Below are positions 1 to 5,884 of a stretch of DNA of 9,393 nt, piece by piece. Where the stretch lies: contig SKOL01000167.1 of NCBI GenBank assembly GCA_007120055.1, positions 1-9,393 of the forward strand, written 5' to 3'. Under the pieces are notes generated by a model that did not search any database, was not told where the DNA came from, and was given only the letters and a program-made list of their open reading frames with translations. The DNA comes from Anaerobacillus sp. GTDB taxonomy: Bacteria > Bacillota > Bacilli > Bacillales_H > Anaerobacillaceae. Made by a program: the position numbers and the translations under genes. The first letter of the stretch is position 1; every line of letters starts with the position of its first letter.

Positions 1-2433
1 GCCGGAGGAGCAACAGCTGCTGCGCGTTTAAGAAGAATAGATGAAACGTCTACGATTGTGATGTTTGAAAAAGGAGAACATATCTCTTTTGCCAACTGTG
101 GATTGCCTTATTATATAGGTGAAGTCATTCCAAATCGTGAAGCATTACTAGTACAAACTGTAGAAGAAATGTCACAAAAGTTTAACCTAGACATCCGAAA
201 TTTAACGGAAGTAACGAAAATCAACCGCACTGAAAAAACCGTGACGGTGAAGCAATTAACTTCAGGTAACGAGTACACGGAATCCTATGACGAGTTAGTT
301 TTATCACCTGGCGCAAGGCCCATTGTACCACCAATCCCTGGTTTAAATGAAGCAAATAACATTTTCACCTTACGAAACATTCCTGATACTGATCGTATTA
401 AAGCATGGGTTGATGAGAAGAAACCTCAAAAAGCTGTAGTGATCGGCGGTGGTTTTATCGGCTTAGAGATGGCTGAAAATCTTCACCACCGCGGTGTCGA
501 TGTAACGATTGTTGAAATGGCTGATCAAGTAATGGCTCCGCTAGATTATGAGATGGCTTCTATTGTTCACGAACATATCGAAGAAATCGGTGCAAAATTA
601 ATTTTAAAAGATGGAGTTCAACAATTTACAAATGAAGGTAATAACGTCATTTTATCAAGTGGAAAAGAATTAGAAAGTGACCTAACAATTCTATCAATCG
701 GTGTTCGTCCCGAAAATGAATTGGCAAAAGAGGCTGGACTTGCCCTTGGCGAACGTGGTGGTATTCAAGTAAACGAGCTACTCCAAACCGAAGATCCAAG
801 CATTTATGCGATTGGTGATGCGATTGAAGTACAAGATTATATTCAACAATCACCAACGATGGTTCCACTCGCTTGGCCCGCTAATCGTCAAGGACGAATT
901 GTCGCAGATAATATTTATGGTAAGAAAACGGCCTATAAAGGAACACTCGGAACGGCCATTGCTAAAGTTTTTGATTTAACCGTTGCTGTTTCTGGAAATA
1001 ACGAAAAAACTTTATCGAAGCTAGGGATTCCTTATGAATCTGTGCACATTCACCCTGCTTCACATGCTGGTTATTACCCGGGAGGCTTCCCTATCTCTTT
1101 AAAGTTAACGTTTAATCCCGAAGATGGCACAATTTATGGTGTTCAAGGAATCGGTCGTGACGGGGTTGATAAAAGAATTGATGTGATTGCAACAGCGATC
1201 AAAGGCGGTTTAACCGTTTATGATTTACAAGACTTGGAATTAGCGTACGCTCCTCCCTTCTCTTCAGCGAAGGATCCTGTCAATCAGCTTGGCTATGTTG
1301 CTAGCAACGTCGCTGATGGCGTTTTGAAAAACGTTCACTATGACATGGTTGATGAACTGATCGAACAAGGAGCCACATTTATCGATGTTCGAGAAAAAAT
1401 GGAAATTGAAATGGGGGCTATGAAAGGAACCATCAACATTCCACTCGGTGAGATACGTCATCGATTAGGTGAATTGCCAAAAAATCAACCTATCTATGTA
1501 TTATGTCAAGTCGGTATACGAGGCTATTTAGCTACTAGAATATTAGCTGAAAATGGTTTTGAGGCAATCAACTTAAGTGGCGGTTACAAAACTTATGCAA
1601 CCGTTTATAGAGCGAGATCAGAAAGCGACCGAGAAGATATCAATCCAGCACCAACTCATTCTAAGGAGGAAGTAAACATGATAAAAGAAGCTGATTTAGT
1701 GATAAATGCATGTGGTCTACAATGTCCGGGACCTATCTCACAAGTGTATCAATCGATGGAGCGTTTAGAAGATGGTCAAGTGCTAGAAATGAGCGTGACA
1801 GACCCAGGTTTTACACGTGATGTTGAAGCATGGTGTAAAAAGACAGGGAACACACTAGTGAAACAGTCAACAGAAGCCAACCAATATAAAGTATGGATTC
1901 AAAAAGGAATCTCTGAAACTGCGAAAGTCAGTTCTCCTGCACCACACACTGGAAATGATACAAAAGACGGAGCAACATTGATTGTATTTGATCAAGACTT
2001 AGACAAGGCAATGGCTTCATTTATCATAGCAACAGGCGCTGCTGCTATGGGTAAAAAAGTAACGATGTTCTTTACATTTTGGGGATTAAATATTTTACGT
2101 AAAGAAAATGCCCCCGACATCGATAAAGATTTCTTAGAAAAAATGTTTGCAAAAATGATGCCACAAGGACCTAATAAACTACCAATTTCAAACATGAATA
2201 TGGGCGGTGCAGGAGCTAAAATGATCAAGCACGTCATGACTAAGAAAAACGTCGACTGCTTAGAAGACTTAATTAAAAATGCAGCTGATATGGGGATTGA
2301 AATGGTCGCATGTTCGATGTCCATGGATGTCATGGGAATTCGCAGAGAAGAACTTTTAGATAGCGTCCAAATCGGTGGGGTTGCGGCCTATTTAGGTAAA
2401 GCTGAAGAGTCAAATATTAACTTATTTGTTTAA
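1..2433 (+). CDS. CoA-disulfide reductase / rhodanese / TusA / DsrE four-module fusion (5' end cut by window)
   Basis: Predicted cytosolic FAD- and NAD(P)H-dependent reductase of CoA disulfides, CoA persulfides or polysulfides, linked to sulfur-transfer modules. Residues are counted from nt 1 (810 visible). The first codons encode AGGATAA, the end of the FAD-binding glycine loop, so about ten residues lie upstream. C33 in SFANCGLPY is the CoA-disulfide reductase redox cysteine (Cys43 in the Staphylococcus enzyme). The NAD(P) loop is GGGFIGLE (149-156), the second FAD motif is YAIGDA (D273), and a CoADR-type dimerisation region with HAGYYPG and AYAPPFSSAKDPVN follows. Rhodanese spans about 447-538, with C502 in CQVGIRG. 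TusA starts near 560 with CGLQCPGP (C571, C575). DsrE spans about 655-809, with C771 in ACSMSMDVMGI. CoADR-rhodanese fusions are known persulfide reductases; the function of this four-part form is inferred. A terminator follows the stop, so no downstream plus-strand partner shares the transcript. Confidence 0.93.
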   Translation, partial: AGGATAAARLRRIDETSTIVMFEKGEHISFANCGLPYYIGEVIPNREALLVQTVEEMSQKFNLDIRNLTEVTKINRTEKTVTVKQLTSGNEYTESYDELVLSPGARPIVPPIPGLNEANNIFTLRNIPDTDRIKAWVDEKKPQKAVVIGGGFIGLEMAENLHHRGVDVTIVEMADQVMAPLDYEMASIVHEHIEEIGAKLILKDGVQQFTNEGNNVILSSGKELESDLTILSIGVRPENELAKEAGLALGERGGIQVNELLQTEDPSIYAIGDAIEVQDYIQQSPTMVPLAWPANRQGRIVADNIYGKKTAYKGTLGTAIAKVFDLTVAVSGNNEKTLSKLGIPYESVHIHPASHAGYYPGGFPISLKLTFNPEDGTIYGVQGIGRDGVDKRIDVIATAIKGGLTVYDLQDLELAYAPPFSSAKDPVNQLGYVASNVADGVLKNVHYDMVDELIEQGATFIDVREKMEIEMGAMKGTINIPLGEIRHRLGELPKNQPIYVLCQVGIRGYLATRILAENGFEAINLSGGYKTYATVYRARSESDREDINPAPTHSKEEVNMIKEADLVINACGLQCPGPISQVYQSMERLEDGQVLEMSVTDPGFTRDVEAWCKKTGNTLVKQSTEANQYKVWIQKGISETAKVSSPAPHTGNDTKDGATLIVFDQDLDKAMASFIIATGAAAMGKKVTMFFTFWGLNILRKENAPDIDKDFLEKMFAKMMPQGPNKLPISNMNMGGAGAKMIKHVMTKKNVDCLEDLIKNAADMGIEMVACSMSMDVMGIRREELLDSVQIGGVAAYLGKAEESNINLFV
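1663..1680 (+). promoter_or_regulatory. Internal Shine-Dalgarno and ATG at the rhodanese/TusA junction
   Basis: AAGGAGGA (1663-1670) is followed by a 7-nt spacer and an in-frame ATG (1678-1680), an ideal Bacillus-type initiation site inside the long reading frame. Initiation here would give a separate protein of 251 residues holding only TusA and DsrE. The site falls exactly in the linker between rhodanese and TusA. That fits either a retained alternative start or the scar of two formerly separate genes. The sequence is seen; use in the cell is inference. Confidence 0.55.
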
Positions 2434-2486
2434 ATTCTTTCTTCATTTGTTATTTCTCTTTACGATCAACGTTTTCAAAAGCAAAA

Positions 2487-2514
2487 CCAACCGACATTTT
2501 CGGTTGGCTTTTTT
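2487..2514 (+). terminator. Rho-independent terminator of the sulfur-transfer fusion gene
   Basis: CCAACCGA (2487-2494) and TCGGTTGG (2500-2507) form an 8-bp stem with a 5-nt loop, followed by CTTTTTT. It lies 53 nt after the stop at 2433 and reads in the plus direction. Confidence 0.9.
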
Positions 2515-2550
2515 ATTCGTAAATTATATTATTAAGAAACTTTATAGTAC

Positions 2551-2603
2551 AAAAAAAGAGCCTCCCCCTAGCGAGTTAAGTGTTACTGTGCTGGGGGAGG
2601 CTC
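2551..2603 (-). terminator. Rho-independent terminator of the SHOCT gene (minus strand)
   Basis: GAGCCTCCCCC (2558-2568) pairs perfectly with GGGGGAGGCTC (2593-2603). The stem continues with a few more pairs (AGC/GCT) past a one-base bulge. On the minus strand it is followed by seven U (the A-run 2551-2557), so it terminates transcripts arriving from the right. There is no U-run on the plus side. It begins 43 nt past the SHOCT stop codon. Confidence 0.88.
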
Positions 2604-2645
2604 CCTAACCTTTAATTACTGGTTTCGCTAAAAAATCAGATTAGC

Positions 2646-2888
2646 TTAATCTTTTAGGACTTTTTTCTTTTGTTTAAACTCTTCATCATTAATTTCTCCT
2701 CGGGCATAACGCTCCTCTAAGATTTGTAAACTCGTTTTTGTTCCGGAACGCCCCTTACTCTCGCTTGCACTAAATAAACTTTGAAATAATAGTACGATTA
2801 AATAGATAGCACCTATCATTATAGCAATTTGGAAAAACATTCCGAAAATCCCCCATCCTCCAAATAATCCGTATCCTCCGGTCATCAT
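2646..2888 (-). CDS. Small single-pass membrane protein with C-terminal SHOCT domain
   Basis: This is an 80-residue protein. Residues 1-14 are glycine- and aromatic-rich, residues 15-39 form one hydrophobic membrane helix, and residues 53-78 match the SHOCT (short C-terminal) pattern with LQILEERYARGEINDEEF. SHOCT modules are short helical hairpins, often attached to a membrane segment, and are thought to mediate oligomerisation. No specific function is known for this form. I chose the ATG at 2888 because GAGGAG (2902-2897) sits 8 nt ahead of it. A GTG at 2897 is in frame but lies inside that ribosome site. The gene appears to be transcribed alone, with its own -10 box and a strong terminator. 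Envelope or stress roles are often proposed for such proteins, but nothing here proves one. Confidence 0.85.
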   Translation of the reverse strand: MMTGGYGLFGGWGIFGMFFQIAIMIGAIYLIVLLFQSLFSASESKGRSGTKTSLQILEERYARGEINDEEFKQKKKVLKD

Positions 2889-2896
2889 TATTATCA

Positions 2897-2925
2897 CTCC
2901 TCATTTAATTTCTAATTTCATTATA
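2897..2925 (-). promoter_or_regulatory. Probable -10 box and ribosome site of the SHOCT gene
   Basis: On the minus strand a perfect TATAAT occupies 2925-2920, followed about 17 nt later by the ribosome site TGAGGAG (2903-2897). No convincing -35 hexamer is seen at standard spacing, so the promoter may be weak, use an AT-rich upstream element, or need an activator. Confidence 0.45.
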
Positions 2926-3011
2926 TCCGTGATATTTAAATAAATAATGAAGAAGGTATAAAGAACTTATGTGGATTGTAGTTGTGGTGGACTGGATTTT
3001 AACTTCTTTCC

Positions 3012-3386
3012 CTACTTTTCCCACGAACGGTTCATAATCGTGGCAAATAAAAATCCGAGAGCAGCAATGAGAAAAACGCCGAACATAATAACATATCCTA
3101 AAACTTCTTGTTGGACATAATACCCCGGACTTTGGATAAGAGTATATATTAATGCACCAGTAGCTAATAAATAGATTTGATATCCCCACTTCTTCAACGT
3201 TAATAATCCAAAGCCCGCGACGATCAAGGCAATGGCCGTTAAGTATTCTGCTACCATATGGGCAATAATTCTAGCAGGTTCTGTTATAAGTTCGGGAATC
3301 GAATTCGTTAAATATAGTATTGTCCACATGGAAAGCATGGAGAGCCCAATGAAAATACAATAAATCGCCGTAATTTTTCTGATCAA
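3012..3386 (-). CDS. Unassigned four-helix integral membrane protein, TTG start
   Basis: This is a 124-residue, strongly hydrophobic protein with four predicted membrane helices at about residues 5-26, 40-63, 69-87 and 95-117. Short polar links and a basic, polar tail (NRSWEK) follow. I do not recognise a family. The size and four-helix shape resemble many small DoxX-like or DUF membrane proteins, but no diagnostic motif is visible. The start is TTG at 3386: AGGGGA (3400-3395) lies 8 nt upstream, and the only nearby ATG (3396) is followed at once by a stop. The gene lies 60 nt downstream of the DUF998 gene on the same strand with no terminator between them, so the two are probably co-transcribed. 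Confidence 0.75.
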   Translation of the reverse strand: MIRKITAIYCIFIGLSMLSMWTILYLTNSIPELITEPARIIAHMVAEYLTAIALIVAGFGLLTLKKWGYQIYLLATGALIYTLIQSPGYYVQQEVLGYVIMFGVFLIAALGFLFATIMNRSWEK

Positions 3387-3446
3387 TTAAAACATCCCCT
3401 AAAATACAATTCTAAATATAATAGATCTTTTTACCATTCGATGTCA

Positions 3447-4121
3447 TCAAACGATGCTTTTGCTCCACTCTTGTCGTTTTCTTTCTTCAATTGCATCAAA
3501 AAAAGCAAAACCATACATCCCTAAAATAGCTGTAAACACTACTGCACTATAAACACTAAAACGCTCAACAATCCCGAAAAATTCAATTGGAACGACAGCC
3601 ATACTAATTGGCCCTAAAAACATTAACCCTAACGAAATTGCTGCAAAAATAGCCAAAGTCTTATATTGTTTGTCTAATTTAAATCCACCGACCATCATTA
3701 AAACAAGGGAAACAATTGACAAAATGACGACTAAGATTGTTACGACATAAACGTGCATAATATCTTGGGAAGTTCCAGCATATCCACTATCCGATAATGG
3801 AAAAAGGGCATACCCTACCCCTGATACCCAATTCATTACTGCAAATAAGTAGACTCCGAGACGTATGCATTTATTGGCCTTGCCTTGAATAATAATACAA
3901 ACTAATACACTGCTCAAACATGCAAATAAGGCGTATACCGATGATAGCCCATTGGCAACTGTAAATGATGGTGCATTAATGGCTGTTAAATCACTAACAG
4001 CTTGGCTCATCCAATTGTAGCCGGGATAATACATCGCTCCAACAATTTCATGTAAAATGTATAATAAGACGCTCACGACTCCAGATAAGCAAAGCCAGTT
4101 GATCAATTTTTTTCTCTTCAT
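3447..4121 (-). CDS. DUF998 family six-helix membrane protein
   Basis: This is a 224-residue integral membrane protein with a short basic N-terminus (MKRKK) and six membrane helices at roughly residues 7-30, 55-79, 86-109, 122-147, 155-180 and 190-210. The first extracytoplasmic loop holds YPGYNWMSQAVSDLTA (32-47), the signature I associate with DUF998. The helix-5/6 link carries an ER pair (E186, R187) usual in the family, and the tail is polar and basic. The biochemical role of DUF998 proteins is unknown. The start is ATG 4121, with AAGGGG 7 nt upstream. A promoter-like pair at 4192-4220 and a palindrome at 4158-4175 lie in front, and the four-helix gene follows, probably as a two-gene operon. 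Confidence 0.85.
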   Translation of the reverse strand: MKRKKLINWLCLSGVVSVLLYILHEIVGAMYYPGYNWMSQAVSDLTAINAPSFTVANGLSSVYALFACLSSVLVCIIIQGKANKCIRLGVYLFAVMNWVSGVGYALFPLSDSGYAGTSQDIMHVYVVTILVVILSIVSLVLMMVGGFKLDKQYKTLAIFAAISLGLMFLGPISMAVVPIEFFGIVERFSVYSAVVFTAILGMYGFAFFDAIEERKRQEWSKSIV

Positions 4122-4157
4122 ATAATTACCCCTTGTTATTGCGGTTCTTCAGTCACG

Positions 4158-4175
4158 CACATATTTTTATATGTG
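4158..4175 (-). promoter_or_regulatory. Palindrome in the leader of the DUF998 gene
   Basis: CACATAT (4158-4164) and ATATGTG (4169-4175) form a perfect 7-bp inverted repeat around TTTT. It lies between the predicted start of transcription (about 4185) and the ribosome site of the DUF998 gene. It could be an operator for a dimeric repressor or a leader hairpin. No regulator family can be assigned. Confidence 0.4.
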
Positions 4176-4191
4176 TTACTTTTCATCGTTT

Positions 4192-4220
4192 TTTATAGAA
4201 CTTTTGACACTACCTAACAA
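4192..4220 (-). promoter_or_regulatory. SigA-type promoter for the DUF998 operon
   Basis: On the minus strand TTGTTA (-35, 4220-4215) is followed by a 17-nt spacer and TATAAA (-10, 4197-4192). This matches the vegetative consensus at 4/6 and 5/6 positions. It would give a leader of about 65 nt before ATG 4121. Confidence 0.5.
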
Positions 4221-4232
4221 GCTCGAATGTGT

Positions 4233-4241
4233 TGTTATAAT
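4233..4241 (+). promoter_or_regulatory. Possible extended -10 promoter (plus strand), divergent from DUF998
   Basis: TGTTATAAT matches an extended -10 element (TGnTATAAT) exactly. There is a TTGACA at 4204-4209, but it is 26 nt away, too far to act as its -35. A transcript from here would run through the first REP-like copy toward the serine hydrolase. It may be chance in AT-rich DNA. Confidence 0.3.
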
Positions 4242-4313
4242 GTATCAGCTTCTTTTTTTAGTTATATTCAATAAGGTATTGGAAAATCCTGCATTATATT
4301 AAATTTAAGTGAC

Positions 4314-4352
4314 GGGACAAGGGTCAGGTTCATTGTCCCAGTTGGATTGGCC
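4314..4352 (+). repeat. REP-like element, copy 1
   Basis: GGGACA (4314-4319) and TGTCCC (4334-4339) bound a loop containing GGGTCAGGTTCAT and are followed by AGTTGGATTGGCCCTT. The block reappears at 5725 and 7090 in the same orientation. The shared consensus is GGGACA, a short gap, GGGACAGG, TTCAnTGTCCC, AGTTGaATTcG. Short GC-rich hairpin repeats of this kind in AT-rich genomes behave like REP or miniature elements mobilised in trans, often by REP-associated Y1 transposases. No transposase is in this window. Confidence 0.75.
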
Positions 4353-4444
4353 CTTCCCATACTTCTTAGTTCCCTACTTTGTGTTTTCATTAACGAAAAG
4401 AGCAAGAATTATTTAAATAGTTCACAAAAAGCAAGCCGAGTAAA

Positions 4445-4453
4445 TGGTATAAT
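4445..4453 (+). promoter_or_regulatory. Extended -10 promoter for the serine hydrolase gene
   Basis: TGGTATAAT is a perfect extended -10 (TGnTATAAT). A TTCACA at 4421 is 21 nt upstream, too distant to be a standard -35, which is acceptable for an extended -10 promoter. The start of transcription would be near 4460, giving a leader of roughly 120 nt. Confidence 0.5.
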
Positions 4454-4456
4454 TTA

Positions 4457-4538
4457 GTAAGCTTTAAAAAAGAAAAAGTGGCTTACGTTATCTTCACTGT
4501 TCGCATAGAGATTATAGCGTCTAGTTTCATGAAGCTAG
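4457..4538 (+). promoter_or_regulatory. Structured leader of the serine hydrolase gene
   Basis: Two potential stems lie between the -10 box and the coding region. GTAAGC (4457-4462) pairs with GCTTAC (4481-4486) across an A-rich loop right at the predicted 5' end. CTAGTTTCATGAAGCTAG (4521-4538) is a near-perfect palindrome with one mismatched pair, about 20 nt before the ribosome site. The first could protect the 5' end; the second looks more like a protein-binding site than an RNA hairpin because it has no loop. No known riboswitch class is recognised. Confidence 0.35.
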
Positions 4539-4578
4539 CTAACTTACTTATCACAAATCGGAGGTGTTAAAAATAGTA

Positions 4579-5745
4579 ATGAAAACACAAGAAAGAAAAA
4601 CAATTAGTGTTACTCAAGAAAAATTACTTCAAGGACTTTTGGATCAGTTAATGGACATGAAAGGTGTTCGACATGCCATTATTGCAGTGGAAAGTAGAGA
4701 TGGTTCGTTTAGCTGGAATGGGGTAAAAGGTATTGCGAGACCTGATGGTACACCGATGACGCTCGATACGCCATTTTGGATTGCTAGTATAACTAAGCTC
4801 TACATTGCTTCAACGATCCTCAAATTACACGAAACCCAAAAGCTTTCCATTGATGATCTAGTCATCGATTATCTCCCCCAGCACCTCCTAAAGGGAGTAC
4901 ATGTAATTAACGGCGTCGATTATTATGATCAGTTAACGATTAGACATTTATTAAGCCATTCCTCTGGCATCCCTGACTATTTAGAGGTTAAGCCGAAGGG
5001 TGAAAAAACAATCATTGATCGGGCATTGGAAGGTGACGACATGTCCTGGTCTCTTGAGAACGTGCTTGAGATTGTCCGAAACGTAAATGCTCCCCATTTC
5101 CCACCTCAAGACTTAACCAACAAGAAATACCGGATTCGTTATTCAGATACTAACTTTCAAATGCTTATTGGCATCATCGAAACGGTAACGAAAAAATCGA
5201 TAGAAGATGCTTTTTGCGATATGCTGTTTCAACCATTGAATTTAGTAAACACTTTTCATCCAGGGAATAAACCGCTCGAAACTGTCGGACCAGTTGCTAC
5301 GGTTTGGGTTGAAGATCAACCATTTGACAACAAGCCACAGGCGATACGCGCTTTCGGTGATCTCAATAGTACTGTAAAAGATCTTATCGAGTTTATGAGG
5401 GCACTACTCAACGGCAAAGTGTTTGATAAGCCAGAAACTTTACAATTAATGCTTGGTCAGTGGCAAACATTTGGTTTTGGGTTTAGCCTGTTAGCTCCTG
5501 GGTGGCCGATACAGTATGGTCTTGGTATGATGCGGTTTAAAATGCCTCGCCTTTTCACACCGTTTCGTCCAATGCCAGCATTAATAGGACATACAGGTGC
5601 AGTCGGATCTTGGCTCTTTTATTGTGAAAAACTCGATCTAATTACGACCGGGACTGTTAGTCAAGTAACAGGTGCCCCTGCCCCATTTAAAATTTTGCCA
5701 AAGCTTCTTCGGATACTTGAAGACGGGACAGCGGGACAGGTTTGA
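4579..5745 (+). CDS. Serine hydrolase, class C beta-lactamase / family VIII esterase fold
   Basis: This 388-residue serine hydrolase of the beta-lactamase superfamily (PF00144) uses an acyl-enzyme serine to attack an amide or ester. The catalytic S-x-x-K is S70-I-T-K73 in WIASITKLY. LLSHSSGIPDY (124-134) is the usual family block. Y188-S-D is the second-motif tyrosine and H338-T-G the third (KTG-equivalent) motif. All three catalytic elements are present. No signal peptide or membrane anchor is visible, so it should act in the cytosol, which favours an esterase- or peptidase-like role over penicillin resistance. ATG 4579 is chosen because GGAGGTG (4560-4566) precedes it, with a rather long 12-nt spacer; an in-frame GTG at 4564 overlaps that site. 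The last codons (DGTAGQV) and stop lie inside a REP-like repeat, so the native C-terminus has probably been replaced. Confidence 0.88.
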   Translation: MKTQERKTISVTQEKLLQGLLDQLMDMKGVRHAIIAVESRDGSFSWNGVKGIARPDGTPMTLDTPFWIASITKLYIASTILKLHETQKLSIDDLVIDYLPQHLLKGVHVINGVDYYDQLTIRHLLSHSSGIPDYLEVKPKGEKTIIDRALEGDDMSWSLENVLEIVRNVNAPHFPPQDLTNKKYRIRYSDTNFQMLIGIIETVTKKSIEDAFCDMLFQPLNLVNTFHPGNKPLETVGPVATVWVEDQPFDNKPQAIRAFGDLNSTVKDLIEFMRALLNGKVFDKPETLQLMLGQWQTFGFGFSLLAPGWPIQYGLGMMRFKMPRLFTPFRPMPALIGHTGAVGSWLFYCEKLDLITTGTVSQVTGAPAPFKILPKLLRILEDGTAGQV

Positions 5746-5774
5746 TGTGCACCCTAGTTGAATTCGCACCCTTA
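5725..5774 (+). repeat. REP-like element, copy 2, overlapping the serine hydrolase 3' end
   Basis: GGGACAGCGGGACAGGTT starts inside the hydrolase reading frame and continues through its stop into TAGTTGAATTCGCACCCTT, matching copies 1 and 3. The right arm has diverged (GTGCACCC in place of TGTCCC), so the hairpin is weakened. It is the most degenerate of the three copies. Confidence 0.65.
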
Positions 5775-5780
5775 CTTTAA

Positions 5781-5882
5781 CTTTTGGGAGTTGAACTACC
5801 GATTATATGTGTAGATGCTGCCGCCATAGTTTATGACAAACACGCCAATGAATTGGTGAAAGGATATACGAGGGAGAGATAA
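5781..5882 (+). pseudogene. Possible 3' stump of a lost gene, in front of the flavoprotein gene
   Basis: An open frame of 33 codons starts just after a TAA (5778-5780), right where REP copy 2 ends, and closes with TAA at 5880-5882. Its product reads like ordinary protein (GVELPIICVDAAA, then ELVKGYTRER at the end). The stop is only 2 nt before the flavoprotein ATG, and the last codons contain that gene's ribosome site, the layout of a translationally coupled operon pair. There is no start codon with a ribosome site of its own. I infer that an upstream partner gene was deleted or displaced up to the repeat. The family is not recognised. A chance open frame of this length is possible. Confidence 0.45.
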
Positions 5883-5884
5883 AA

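Noticed and set aside
1992..2333. Long minus-strand open frame inside the DsrE region
   Set aside because: Antisense to a strongly conserved coding region; its hydrophobic text is the mirror of the sense codons.
2426..2608. Plus-strand open frame of 60 codons after the sulfur-transfer gene
   Set aside because: It runs through both terminators, has no ribosome site and its product is low-complexity.
2905..3189. Minus-strand open frame overlapping the four-helix membrane gene
   Set aside because: Out-of-frame shadow of the gene at 3012-3386; cysteine- and serine-rich text with no family likeness and no ribosome site.
4204..4209. Perfect TTGACA as a -35 for a plus-strand promoter
   Set aside because: No -10 at 16-18 nt; the nearest TATAAT is 26 nt away.
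4564..4578. GTG start for the serine hydrolase
   Set aside because: The codon overlaps the only ribosome site; ATG 4579 is the better choice.
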